A DNA stretch of 64,000 nucleotides from Streptomyces sp. YIM 121038 (GTDB taxonomy: Bacteria > Actinomycetota > Actinomycetes > Streptomycetales > Streptomycetaceae). The translations under genes were made by a program, and so were the position numbers. Numbering within the stretch: the stretch's first letter is position 1; the number at the start of each line of letters is the position of its first letter. Under the pieces are notes generated by a model. The model was not told the origin of the DNA. It worked only from the letters and a program-made list of their open reading frames with translations, and made no database searches. Where the stretch lies: assembly GCF_006088715.1 (NCBI RefSeq), contig NZ_CP030771.1, forward strand, positions 9,608,001 to 9,672,000, given 5' to 3'. This document shows positions 9,037-17,625 of this stretch, in pieces.

Positions 9037-10545
9037 ATGACCGCCCCCGCCCGGCCCGCCGCCGAAGCCGCATCCGACCGTCCGATCGGCGCGGTCGCCA
9101 CGAACACCCCGGCCGGGCCTCCGCGCACCCGCCGCGAGCACGACCTGCTCGGTGAGCGCGACGTCCCCGCGGACGCGTACTGGGGCATCCACTCGCTGCG
9201 CGCCACGGAGAACTTCCCCGTCACGGGCGTCCCGATCTCCGTGTACCCGCAGCTCGTCGACGCGCTCGCCGCCGTCAAGGAGGCCGCGGCGCGGGCCAAC
9301 GAGGAACGGGGCCTGCTGTCCGCCGAGAAGACCCGCGCCATCGTGGCGGCGTGCCGGGAGATCCGCGCGGGGCACCTGCACGACCAGTTCGTCGTGGACG
9401 TCATCCAGGGCGGCGCCGGGACCTCCACGAACATGAACGTCAACGAGGTCGTCGCCAACCGGGGCCTCGAACTGCTCGGCCACGCCAAGGGCGCGTACGC
9501 GCATCTGCACCCCAACGAGGACGTCAACCTCAGCCAGTCCACCAACGACGCCTACCCGACCGCCCTGCGCATCGCGACGATCACGGCGGTGCACGGGCTG
9601 CTCCAGGCCATGGCCGTGCTCCAGGACGCCTTCGCCGCCAAGGCCGTGGAGTTCAGGGACGTCCTGAAGATGGGGCGCACCCAGCTCCAGGACGCCGTGC
9701 CGATGACGCTCGGCCAGGAGTTCTCCACGTACGCGGTCATGCTGGAGGAGGACCGGGGCCGTCTGTCCGAGGCCGTCGAGCTGATGCACGAGATCAACCT
9801 CGGCGCCACCGCCATCGGCACCGGCCTCAACACCCCGCCGGGCTACGCCGAGACGGCCCGCCGCCATCTGTGCGAGATCACCGGCCTGCCCCTGGTGACC
9901 TCCGCGAACCTGATCGAGGCCACCCAGGACTGCGGCGCGTTCGTGCAGCTCTCCGGCGTCCTCAAGCGGATCGCGGTGAAGCTCTCCAAGACCTGCAACG
10001 ACCTGCGGCTGCTCTCCTCGGGGCCGCGCGCGGGCCTCAACGAGATCAATCTGCCCCCGGTCCAGGCCGGTTCGAGCATCATGCCGGGCAAGGTGAACCC
10101 GGTGATCCCCGAGGTCGTCAACCAGGTCGCCTTCGAGGTCATCGGCAACGACCTCACCGTCACGATGGCAGCCGAGGCCGGCCAGCTCCAGCTCAACGCC
10201 TTCGAGCCGGTCATCCTGCACGCCCTGTCCAAGAGCGTCACGTCCCTGCGAGCGGCCTGTCTGACCCTCGCGGAGCGCTGCGTCGCGGGCCCTGACGGCG
10301 GCATCACCGCCAACACCGAAGCGCTGCGTGCCTCCGTGGAGAACTCCATCGGCCTGGTCACCGCCCTCAACCCGCACATCGGCTACACCGCGGCCACCGC
10401 CATCGCCCAGGAGGCCCTGCGGACGGGGCGCGGCGTCGCCGAACTCACCTTGGAGAAGGGCCTGCTGCCCGCCGAGCGGCTGGCCGAGCTGCTCACCCCC
10501 GAACGCCTCGCGGGCGCCTCCGACCAGCGTGCTCGCTGGTCCTAG
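9037..10545 (+). CDS. aspA: Aspartate ammonia-lyase
   Basis: A 502-residue aspartase/fumarase-superfamily enzyme converting aspartate to fumarate and ammonia. The superfamily signature GSSIMPGKVNP is at residues 345-355, holding the mobile-loop catalytic Ser. NLSQSTNDAYPTALRIA and MGRTQLQDAVPMTLGQEF are the other conserved substrate regions. About 30 residues precede the usual REHDLLGERDVPADAYWG start, so an internal start is possible, though ATG 9037 follows ACAAAGGA acceptably. It probably forms one regulon with the upstream asparaginase under the Lrp protein. Confidence 0.92.
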   Translation: MTAPARPAAEAASDRPIGAVATNTPAGPPRTRREHDLLGERDVPADAYWGIHSLRATENFPVTGVPISVYPQLVDALAAVKEAAARANEERGLLSAEKTRAIVAACREIRAGHLHDQFVVDVIQGGAGTSTNMNVNEVVANRGLELLGHAKGAYAHLHPNEDVNLSQSTNDAYPTALRIATITAVHGLLQAMAVLQDAFAAKAVEFRDVLKMGRTQLQDAVPMTLGQEFSTYAVMLEEDRGRLSEAVELMHEINLGATAIGTGLNTPPGYAETARRHLCEITGLPLVTSANLIEATQDCGAFVQLSGVLKRIAVKLSKTCNDLRLLSSGPRAGLNEINLPPVQAGSSIMPGKVNPVIPEVVNQVAFEVIGNDLTVTMAAEAGQLQLNAFEPVILHALSKSVTSLRAACLTLAERCVAGPDGGITANTEALRASVENSIGLVTALNPHIGYTAATAIAQEALRTGRGVAELTLEKGLLPAERLAELLTPERLAGASDQRARWS

Positions 10546-10577
10546 CGCGTTCCGCCCGGTCCTAGTGCTTTCGGCCG
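10538..10577. repeat. 20-bp imperfect tandem repeat over the aspA stop codon
   Basis: Two consecutive 20-bp units both begin GGTCCTAG (10538 and 10558) and differ at four positions. The first unit contains the aspA stop codon TAG (10543-10545). The second repeats the same TAG in the 3' flank. Confidence 0.7.
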
Positions 10578-10636
10578 AGCCCGGCCACGCCCCCGGACGG
10601 AGTCCGTGGTGACCGCGCTGAACTAGCGTGGTCATC

Positions 10637-11131
10637 ATGAGCGACGGGCAGCGGGGAGCAGACGGGCGGGAGGTGTCCGCCGCGGCCGCGGACCGCGCCC
10701 TCGGCGTGGTCCGCGGCTACGCGGCGCGCGACGCCGCCGCGGTGACCCGGGCCCTGGCCCGCGTCGGCGAGGCCGAACGGCAGCAGACGTACGCGGTGCT
10801 CGGCGGGCTGCTGCGGTCCACGCTGGCCCTCGTGGAGCTGACGGGCCGGGAGCTGCGGACCGGGGACGTGGTGCGGCTCGCCGACGAGGTGGCCGCCGCC
10901 GCGCCCACCGCCTACGAGTTCACCGTGACGCAGGCGGTCCGCGCCTGGGCGAGCGGCGACCGGGAAGCGTTCCGCAGCGCCCACGCCGACGACCCGCTCG
11001 GCGACCTCCACGTCACCGCCGTCCTCGTCGCGCTCCTCGGGCTCGCGCTCTGGGGCCGCGAGACCTTCCTGGACACGCTGCGGGCCTACGAAGAGGTCAC
11101 GCGGACCCTGGGCGTGCCGCCCGACGCCTGA
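10637..11131 (+). CDS. Hypothetical alpha-helical protein
   Basis: About 164 residues, predicted almost entirely helical and Ala-rich, with no signal peptide. Stretches such as ERQQTYAVLGGLLRSTLALV and VTAVLVALLGLALWGRETFL alternate hydrophobic and charged residues. Its codon use is like that of its neighbours, which supports a real gene. I do not recognise a family. ATG 10637 is one of two close starts (GTG 10628). It is not clearly part of the aspA operon, and a possible separate promoter cannot be assigned. Confidence 0.6.
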   Translation: MSDGQRGADGREVSAAAADRALGVVRGYAARDAAAVTRALARVGEAERQQTYAVLGGLLRSTLALVELTGRELRTGDVVRLADEVAAAAPTAYEFTVTQAVRAWASGDREAFRSAHADDPLGDLHVTAVLVALLGLALWGRETFLDTLRAYEEVTRTLGVPPDA

Positions 11132-11615
11132 CCCGTCGCCCTCCCGAACCCTCGCCGGCTGCGTCGTCGATGCCCATCCCTGGCGGAGCCGGCGAGTCCG
11201 CCACGCCTTCCGGGCACCGGTGCGGTGTGTCTCCCGGCCATCGGCGCAGCCTCGCGCACCGTCGGGAACCAGCCATCCTCTCGCCCGAGTGGAACCGTCA
11301 ACGCCCTGTCTGCGTAGCAGAGTTGGCGGTCGGCGAACACCCCACGGCCCCCGCCCGTCCCAGGCGTTGACGTTCCTCGTGGTGTCCCTCATGTCACACG
11401 TGTCACGTGCGCCTCGATAGTCACGGACAACCTGACGGAACTCATTCCTCCCCTTGGTTCACGGGCCGATGTGCCTCCGGTAAGCCCCGCCACGGTGCTT
11501 TTCAGTCAGCGACCCCGGCGTCTTGTAGCCCGCTCCGGAGGCTGGCTACGATCCCGCTCTCGTTTCACTTTCTGCACATCTCTGCACAGGTAGTTCACAG
11601 TTGTGAGGGGGTTGC
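11132..11615. other. 484-bp non-coding region before the RiPP cluster
   Basis: No ORF here has convincing coding character. The stretch GTCACACGTGTCACG near 11393 and the palindrome TCACAGTTGTGA (11595-11606), which overlaps the leader of the MFS gene 10 bp before its GTG, are the visible regulatory candidates. CTGCACA is repeated at 11573 and 11582. The RiPP operon promoter is probably here, but no confident -35/-10 pair can be named. Confidence 0.4.
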
Positions 11616-12893
11616 GTGGAGCCACAGACGGAAGCGGACACACCGGACCGCCACGGCGACGTAGCGCGGCCTCGGCCGCCCCAAGGCCCCCGCGCCGGTG
11701 CCGATGCGCTCTCCGCCCGCGACTTCCGCCTCTTCTGGTGGGCCAACGCCGCCGACGCACTCGGCACCCAGGCCTCCGGCGTCGTCCTGCCGCTGCTGCT
11801 CCTCGCGCTCGGCCACTCCGCGCAGACGGCCGGGCTCGTGGCCGGGTTGTCGCTGGCCGCCGGGATCCTGCTCGGCCCGCTCGCCGCGGTCCCCGCCGAC
11901 CGGGGCGCCCGCAAGACGATCATGTTCTGGTCCGCCGCCGTCTCCGCGCTCGCCCTGGGGTCCGTCGCCCTGACGCTCGCGCTCGGGCACCTCACGCTCG
12001 CCCACCTCCTCGGCGCCGTCCTGGTCGAGCGGTTCGCCACCGCCTGCCACGAGGCGGCCTCGCGCGGCACCGTCGCCCTGGTCTGCCCGCCCGACGAACA
12101 GCCGCGCGCGGTCGCCCGGCTCGCCGCCGCCGACCAGGGCGCGCTGATCCTCGGCCCGGCCCTCGGCGGCGCCGCCTACCAGCTCTCGCGCGCCCTGCCC
12201 TTCCTGGCCGACGCGGTCTCCTACGCCGTCGCCGCCCTCTGCGTACGCGGGATGCGCACCGACCTGAAGGCCGCGACGGAGCCCTCCGGCGACAGCCTGC
12301 TCCGCGAGGCCGCGGCGGGCCTGCGCCTGGTGCGGCGACAGCCGCTGCTGCGCCTGGTCCTGGTCTGGATCGCCCTCGTCAACGGCGTCGCCGTCGCGCT
12401 CTACTACGCCGCCGTCTTCGCCCTCGAGCGCTCCGGCACGGGGGCGCTTCCGCTCGGCGTCGTGCTCGCGGTCTCCGGCGGCGCGGGGCTCGCCGGTTCG
12501 CTCGCCGCGCCGAAGGTCGCGGTCCGCGTCGGCGCCGCCCGGCTCGTCACCGCTGCGACCTGGCTGCTCGTCCCGCTGACCGCGGCACTCGCCACCGCCA
12601 CCGGACCGTGGGCGTACGGCGCGCTGCTCGGCGCGGTCTGCCTGGTCATCCCGCTGGCCGCCGTGGTCCTCCAGGCGCGGGTGCTCCTCGTCGCCGAGCC
12701 CGCCGTGCAGGCCCGCGTCGGCGCGGTCCTCGGCACCGCGTCCGGCGGCGCCGCGGCCCTCGCCCCGGTCCTCGCGGGCCTGTTCGCCGACCGGGTGGAC
12801 ACCGCAGCGCCCGCCCTCTGCTGCGCCGCCCTGCTCACCGTCCTCGCCGTGCACACCACCCGGCGGGCCGCCCTCGCGGAGGCCGCCGCGTGA
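11616..12893 (+). CDS. MFS exporter of the RiPP cluster
   Basis: A 425-residue MFS permease. A Pro/Arg-rich cytoplasmic N-terminus precedes FRLFWWANAADALGTQASGV, the usual opening of DHA-type exporters. About 12 spans follow, with a motif-A-like loop PADRGARKTIMF. GTG 11616 has GAGGGGG just upstream. Its stop overlaps the start of the S9 peptidase (GTGA), so the two are translationally coupled. It is the first gene of the compact peptide cluster and is the best candidate to export the mature product, which would also protect the producer (inference). Confidence 0.85.
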   Translation: MEPQTEADTPDRHGDVARPRPPQGPRAGADALSARDFRLFWWANAADALGTQASGVVLPLLLLALGHSAQTAGLVAGLSLAAGILLGPLAAVPADRGARKTIMFWSAAVSALALGSVALTLALGHLTLAHLLGAVLVERFATACHEAASRGTVALVCPPDEQPRAVARLAAADQGALILGPALGGAAYQLSRALPFLADAVSYAVAALCVRGMRTDLKAATEPSGDSLLREAAAGLRLVRRQPLLRLVLVWIALVNGVAVALYYAAVFALERSGTGALPLGVVLAVSGGAGLAGSLAAPKVAVRVGAARLVTAATWLLVPLTAALATATGPWAYGALLGAVCLVIPLAAVVLQARVLLVAEPAVQARVGAVLGTASGGAAALAPVLAGLFADRVDTAAPALCCAALLTVLAVHTTRRAALAEAAA

Positions 12894-14683
12894 GCCGCTT
12901 CCAGGTCTACCGGGCCGCGCTGCCCGAGGTGTGCGCCGCCGACCCGCGCCGGATGGTGTTCACCGCCGACGCCGACGGCCGCTGCGAGGTCTTCACCTGG
13001 GACGCGGCCGCCCGCCGCGCCCGGCAGGTCACCGACAGGCCGGGCGGGACCCTGCACGGCGCGATCGACCGGGACGCCCGCGTCTGGTGGTTCGCCGAGG
13101 ACGCCCGGGGCGTCGGCCACTGGCGGTTCCAGCCCTTCACCGGCGGCCCCGACCGGCCCGGACTCGCCGGCGTCCCGGACGGCACCGCGCGCGGCCTGGC
13201 CGTGACCGGCGGCGCCATCGCCGCCGTCGGCATCGGCCTGGACGACGGCACCGCCGTCCACATCGGGTCCCGGGGCGGCCCCGGCCGCGAGGTGACGCGC
13301 GTCGACGGGCCCGCCGCGCTCGCCGGACTCACCCCGGCGGGCGACCTGCTGGTCCTCACGCGCGGCGCCGACTCGCCCCACGCCGTCACGGTCCTCACCC
13401 CCGAAGGCGACGCCGCCGCGGTCCTGCCCGGGGACGGCGCGCACGGCAGGCTGTGGGCCCTCGGCTTCGCACCGGCGGGACCGGACGCCACCCTGCTCCT
13501 CGTCCGCGAGCGCGACGACCGCTATCTGCTGGAGACCTGGACCCCCGCCACCGGCACCGTGACGCACGACTGGTGCGCCTTCGACACCCAGATCACCGCC
13601 CGCTGGTACCCCGAAGGGCGCTCCGTCCTCATCCGCCAGGACCGCCACGGACGCTCCCTGCTGCACCGCGCCGACCTCGAACGGCGCGCCCTCGACGCCG
13701 TCCCCGCGCCACCCGGTACCCTGCTGGACGCCGCCCCGCACCCCGGCGGCGACCTGCACACCCTCTGGACCGACACGGCGCACCCGCCGCGGATGGCCGC
13801 CACCGCCGGCACACCGCTGCCGCCCCTCGGCACCGTCGAGGGCCGCGTACCCGGCACCCTGCGCGACATCCGCACGCCCGGCCCCGACGGCCCGGTGCAC
13901 ACCCTGCTCAGCCTCCCCGAGGACGGCCCCGGCCCCTACCCCGCCGTCTTCCTGGTGCACGGCGGCCCCGCCGATCACGACCGCGACGCCTACGACGGCA
14001 CCGTGCACTCCCTGGTCGCCTCCGGCTTCGCCGTCGCCCGGGTCAACTACCGCGGCTCCACCGGCTACGGCCCCCGCTGGCAGCGCGCCTTCGGCGACGG
14101 CGTCGGCCACACCCAGGTCGCGGACCTCACCGCCGTGCGGGCCGACCTCGTCGCGCGCGGCCTGATCCGCCCCGACGCGACCGGCCTCTGGGGCACCTCC
14201 TGGGGCGGCTACCTCGTCCTGCTCGCCCTCGGCACCCGACCCGGCCTGTGGCGGGCGGGCGTCGCCGTGAAGCCGGTGGCCGACTACGCCGCCGCCCACG
14301 CCTCGGCCACCCCGGCCCTGCGCGCCCTGGACGAGCGGCTGTTCGGCGGCACCCCCGAGCAGGTCCCCGCACGCTACGCGCACAGCTCCCCGATCCGGTA
14401 CGCCGTCGACGTACAGGATCCGCTGCTGGTCGTCGCCGCCACGCACGACACCAAATGCCCCGCCGCACAGGTCCGTTCCTACCTCGGCGTCCTCCACGCC
14501 GTCGGTGCCCGGCACGAGTCCCTCTGGCTGGACTCCGGGCACGACGGCTACGACGGCGGCGACCACGTGGCCGTGCTGCGCCGCGCGGTGCTCTTCCTCG
14601 ACCGGGAGCTCCGCGGCACCACCCCACCCAGACGCCCCCCTCCGCCCGGAAGGGGGTCAGCTCACCGCACCGCCCATCAGTGA
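12890..14683 (+). CDS. S9 family (prolyl oligopeptidase-type) peptidase
   Basis: A 597-residue protein. An N-terminal beta-propeller (about 1-340) gates a C-terminal alpha/beta-hydrolase. The catalytic triad can be read directly: Ser437 in LWGTSWGGYL, Asp520 in AATHDTKCP and His551 in DSGHDGYDGG, with oxyanion-side HGGPADHD. There is no signal peptide, so it acts in the cytosol. It is coupled to the MFS gene and ends 12 nt before the precursor gene, so it probably trims the modified precursor (leader, or acidic tail, removal). S9 enzymes prefer small unfolded peptides, which fits. GTG 12890 was chosen because of the overlap and the conserved-looking start of the propeller. Confidence 0.85.
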   Translation: MSRFQVYRAALPEVCAADPRRMVFTADADGRCEVFTWDAAARRARQVTDRPGGTLHGAIDRDARVWWFAEDARGVGHWRFQPFTGGPDRPGLAGVPDGTARGLAVTGGAIAAVGIGLDDGTAVHIGSRGGPGREVTRVDGPAALAGLTPAGDLLVLTRGADSPHAVTVLTPEGDAAAVLPGDGAHGRLWALGFAPAGPDATLLLVRERDDRYLLETWTPATGTVTHDWCAFDTQITARWYPEGRSVLIRQDRHGRSLLHRADLERRALDAVPAPPGTLLDAAPHPGGDLHTLWTDTAHPPRMAATAGTPLPPLGTVEGRVPGTLRDIRTPGPDGPVHTLLSLPEDGPGPYPAVFLVHGGPADHDRDAYDGTVHSLVASGFAVARVNYRGSTGYGPRWQRAFGDGVGHTQVADLTAVRADLVARGLIRPDATGLWGTSWGGYLVLLALGTRPGLWRAGVAVKPVADYAAAHASATPALRALDERLFGGTPEQVPARYAHSSPIRYAVDVQDPLLVVAATHDTKCPAAQVRSYLGVLHAVGARHESLWLDSGHDGYDGGDHVAVLRRAVLFLDRELRGTTPPRRPPPPGRGSAHRTAHQ

Positions 14684-14695
14684 GAGGAGAGAGCC

Positions 14696-14824
14696 ATGCA
14701 GAAGGACGTCATCCACAACGACCCGCTCGCGGAGGACGAGACGAACCGGAAGCCGAGCATCGGCATCACGGTCACCGTCCCGTTCCGCAACGCCGAGGAC
14801 GGCGACGAGAGCGTCGAGGACTGA
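14696..14824 (+). CDS. RiPP precursor peptide (42 aa)
   Basis: A short gene with an excellent ribosome binding site (GAGGAGA at 14684-14690, 5 nt before ATG). The peptide has three parts. Residues 1-20 are polar and acidic (leader-like). Residues 21-30, SIGITVTVPF, alternate beta-branched residues (Ile22, Ile24, Val26, Val28 with Thr25 and Thr27 between). Residues 31-42, RNAEDGDESVED, form a strongly acidic tail. There is no Cys. It lies between the S9 peptidase and the radical SAM maturase in the same operon and is separated from the maturase by a strong hairpin. The central segment is the predicted core and site of C-methylation; the exact core limits are inference. Confidence 0.8.
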   Translation: MQKDVIHNDPLAEDETNRKPSIGITVTVPFRNAEDGDESVED

Positions 14825-14831
14825 TCCCGAA

Positions 14832-14870
14832 CCGGCCGGCCCCCGGGAGCACCCCCCGGGGGCCGGTCGG
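14832..14870 (+). terminator. Intra-operon hairpin (attenuator) after the precursor gene
   Basis: CCGGCCGGCCCCCGGG (14832-14847) pairs with CCCGGGGGCCGGTCGG (14855-14870). The 16-bp stem includes one G-U pair, with a 7-nt loop. It starts 7 nt after the precursor stop and ends 10 nt before the maturase ribosome binding site. Such hairpins in RiPP operons let much more precursor than enzyme be made, by partial termination or 3'-end protection. Confidence 0.7.
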
Positions 14871-14892
14871 CCCCACCATCGGAGGAGCGCCC

Positions 14893-16815
14893 ATGCGCGT
14901 ACTGCTGGTCAACATGCCCTGGTCGCCCATCGACCTTCCGTCCCTCGCCCTGGGCATCCTCAAACGGAGCGTGGACGAGCGCGTCCCCGGCGCCACCGCC
15001 GAGGTGCTGCACGCCAACCTCGCCTTCACCGACTGGATCACCGAGCGCACCGAGTTCACCGGTGACGACTACGAGTACTACGCCCTCTCCTCGTACTTCA
15101 TGGGCTGCGGCGACTGGGTCTTCTCCTCCGCCCTGTACGACGACCCGCAGTGGCGGGACGAGGAGTTCACGGCCACCATGACCGGCAAGCTCAAGGCCGC
15201 GCGGATGAAGATGACGCGTGAACTGCACCGCGTCGTCCCCGAGTTCGTCGAGATGATCGCCCAGCAGATCGTGGCGAAGGAGCCCGACGTCGTCGGCTTC
15301 ACCTCCACCTTCCAGCAGAACACCGCCGCGCTCGCCGCCGCCCGTCGGGTCAAGGAACTCGCCCCGCACGTCGTGACCGTCATGGGCGGCGCCAACTGCG
15401 ACGGCGAGCAGGGCGCCGCCGTGCACCGCAACTTCGCCTTCGTCGACTACGTCGTCCGCGGCGAGGGCGAGGGCGCCTTCCCGCAGCTGCTCACCGCGCT
15501 CAAGGAGAGGGCCGCGGTCGACGACGTGCCCGGCCTGTGCCGCCGCGACGCCTCGGGCACGAGCATCGCCAACCCGATGGCCACCCGGCCGCTGCCGCCC
15601 GCGGCCATCCTGCCGCCCGACTACAGCGGCTACTTCGAGCGCCTCGCCGCCTCGGTGGCCCGCAACTGGGTGGAGCCCAAGCTCGTCGTCGAGGGCGCCC
15701 GCGGCTGCTGGTGGGGCGAGAAGCACCACTGCACCTTCTGCGGGCTGAACGGCTCGTTCATGGAGTTCCGTTCCAAGAGCCCGGACACCTTCTACGAAGA
15801 GATCATGGAGCTGGCCCGCCGCCACCGGGTGCTCGACATGTACGTCGTCGACAACATCCTCGACATGCGCTATCTGACGACCGTCCTGCCCCGCATCATC
15901 GACAGCGGCTACGACCTGCGCCTGCACATCGAGATCAAGGCCAACATGAAGCGCAGCCAGCTGCGCACCCTCGCCGACGCCGGGCTCATCTACGTCCAGC
16001 CGGGCATCGAGAGCCTCAACAGCCGCGTCCTGGACCTGATGGACAAGGGCGTCAGCGGCTGCCAGAACGTCCGGATGCTCCGCGACGGCGCCGAGACCGG
16101 CCTGTCCGTCGCCTGGAACTACCTGCACGGCTTCCCCGGCGAGAGCTCCGAGGACTACGACCCGGTCGTCGCGCAGATCCCCGCCCTGGAACACCTCGAC
16201 CCACCGGTCGACCTCTCCGCCCGCATCGCCATCGAACGCTTCAGCCCCTACTTCGAGCGGCCCGAACTCGGCTTCACCGGACTGCGCCCCGAGGCCCACT
16301 ACCGCTTCACCTACGACCTGCCCGAAGAAGAGCTGTACGGCATGGCGTACGTCTTCGAGGCCCCGGCCCGCGGCATCGGCGAGCAGACCGTCAGCGCCCT
16401 CAACGCGGCCCTCGCCGACTGGAAGAAGCACCACACGGACGCCCGCCTCACCCACGACGACCACGGCGACCGCATCGTCCTGGTCAGCCGCAGGCGTGCC
16501 TTCGCCTGGCGCGCCATGGAGCTGAGCGACCCCCTGGAGTTGGCCGTCTTCCGCCTCCTCGACCAGCCGCACACCCTCCAGGCCCTCACCCGCAAGGCCG
16601 CCTCGCGCGTCCCCGGAAGCGGCGTCGACGAGGAGCGGCTGCAGCGGCTGCTCGACTCCTGGCTCGCCCTCGGCATCGTCTTCGCGGACGCCGGCCAGTA
16701 CGTCCACATCGCCCCGGCCGCGGTCAACGAGGACCTGCTGCGCCTCGACTTCATGCGGCACGTCCACGCGGAGGACGGCGCGGCCGACCCCGAAGCCGTC
16801 CCCGAGCCGGCCTGA
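14893..16815 (+). CDS. Cobalamin-dependent radical SAM RiPP maturase (C-methyltransferase type)
   Basis: A 640-residue protein. The N-terminal B12-binding-type Rossmann domain (about 1-200) contains DVVGFTSTFQQNTAALAAA and VVTVMGGANCDGEQG. It leads into a radical SAM barrel. The cluster cysteines are Cys272, Cys280 and Cys283 in GCWWGEKHHCTFCGLNG (CX7CX2C), the unusual spacing typical of the RiPP maturation radical SAM protein 1 group. A C-terminal region (about 500-620) resembles a peptide-recognition wHTH. Relatives methylate unactivated sp3 carbons using methylcobalamin and SAM. GGAGGAG (14881-14887) is 5 nt before ATG. The substrate should be the 42-residue peptide just upstream. DUF5825 follows in the operon. 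Confidence 0.88.
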   Translation: MRVLLVNMPWSPIDLPSLALGILKRSVDERVPGATAEVLHANLAFTDWITERTEFTGDDYEYYALSSYFMGCGDWVFSSALYDDPQWRDEEFTATMTGKLKAARMKMTRELHRVVPEFVEMIAQQIVAKEPDVVGFTSTFQQNTAALAAARRVKELAPHVVTVMGGANCDGEQGAAVHRNFAFVDYVVRGEGEGAFPQLLTALKERAAVDDVPGLCRRDASGTSIANPMATRPLPPAAILPPDYSGYFERLAASVARNWVEPKLVVEGARGCWWGEKHHCTFCGLNGSFMEFRSKSPDTFYEEIMELARRHRVLDMYVVDNILDMRYLTTVLPRIIDSGYDLRLHIEIKANMKRSQLRTLADAGLIYVQPGIESLNSRVLDLMDKGVSGCQNVRMLRDGAETGLSVAWNYLHGFPGESSEDYDPVVAQIPALEHLDPPVDLSARIAIERFSPYFERPELGFTGLRPEAHYRFTYDLPEEELYGMAYVFEAPARGIGEQTVSALNAALADWKKHHTDARLTHDDHGDRIVLVSRRRAFAWRAMELSDPLELAVFRLLDQPHTLQALTRKAASRVPGSGVDEERLQRLLDSWLALGIVFADAGQYVHIAPAAVNEDLLRLDFMRHVHAEDGAADPEAVPEPA

Positions 16816-16846
16816 CCCGCCCGAACGACCGACCAGGAGGAGCCCG

Positions 16847-17500
16847 ATGACCGCCACCCTCACCTCGCCCACGCTCCTGGCCTGGCGCGACTACGACCCG
16901 GACGCGTGCGCGCTGCCCGGCATGTTCCTGGGCGAGGTGCCGCTGCCGGGCCCGGCCCGCGGCGAGGCGGCGCGCCTGTGGGAGCTGGGCGCGCGCCGGG
17001 TGCGCCTGCCCGCCCCCGTCGACCTGACCGCCGCCACCGACCCGGCAGCCGCCCTGCACCGGCTCAGCCTCGTCCGGGACCTGACCGCGCGCGCCGTCAT
17101 GGTGGAGTGGGAGCTGCTGCTCGACAGCGACGCGGGGGAGAGCTGGCGGGTGCTCAGCCACCTCCAGCCGCCCGCTTCCCTGCACGGCCCCACCGACGCC
17201 GAGGCGTCCCTTCGCACCTGGCGGCGCGGCCACTACCTGTGCAAATGCCTGTGGCGCAAGGGGCCGGGCTTCATCCAGATCCGGGACCGGCGCTGGGGCG
17301 AGCTGCGCCGCTTCACCGCCGACGAGCCCGAGTACGCGACGGCCATCGACCTCCTCGACTACGGCGCGCCCGCCGACAGCGTCCCCGGGGCGGCCCTGGA
17401 CGACTTCCGCGGCGAGAAGCTCGTCCTGGACGTGGGTCCGTACGCCTGGTGGATTCCCTACCGCGTGAGCCGCTGGCTGCAGCAGTCGATCGCCATCTGA
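16847..17500 (+). CDS. DUF5825-like partner of the radical SAM maturase
   Basis: A 217-residue protein with no recognisable catalytic motif, no signal peptide and no membrane span. Notable parts are LWELGARRVRLPAPVDLTAA, a cysteine-containing HYLCKCLWRKGPGFIQIRDRR segment (CxC) and a C-terminal PYAWWIPYRVSRWLQQ. From memory it matches DUF5825, a family found beside cobalamin radical SAM RiPP enzymes and thought to act as their partner; that assignment is not checked. A strong ribosome binding site (AGGAGGAG, from 16834) precedes ATG 16847, 31 nt after the maturase stop. Its stop lies inside a 25-bp tandem duplication. Confidence 0.65.
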   Translation: MTATLTSPTLLAWRDYDPDACALPGMFLGEVPLPGPARGEAARLWELGARRVRLPAPVDLTAATDPAAALHRLSLVRDLTARAVMVEWELLLDSDAGESWRVLSHLQPPASLHGPTDAEASLRTWRRGHYLCKCLWRKGPGFIQIRDRRWGELRRFTADEPEYATAIDLLDYGAPADSVPGAALDDFRGEKLVLDVGPYAWWIPYRVSRWLQQSIAI

Positions 17501-17546
17501 ACGAGAGCGGTGGAGGGGCCGCTGAACGAGAGGGGTGGAGGGGCCG
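17497..17546. repeat. 25-bp tandem duplication over the DUF5825 stop codon
   Basis: Two adjacent 25-bp units (17497-17521 and 17522-17546), both starting CTGAACGAGAG and ending GGTGGAGGGGCCG, differ at one base. The first unit holds the real stop codon (TGA 17498-17500). Confidence 0.9.
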
Positions 17547-17625
17547 CGCCGGGAAAACCGGTCGACGGCCCCGAGCCCGTGGTGCGACCATCTCCGGAGC
17601 AGCCCACGAGATCAAGGAGACGGCG

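Noticed and set aside
7752..9545. Long minus-strand frame opposite the asparaginase and aspA
   Set aside because: Shadow of two well-recognised enzymes and the 12-bp repeat; the low-complexity RERPRERPRE repeats arise from the tandem repeat.
11603..12889. N-terminal extension of the S9 peptidase frame through the MFS gene
   Set aside because: The extension is an out-of-frame reading of the MFS gene. The real start is GTG 12890, overlapping the MFS stop.
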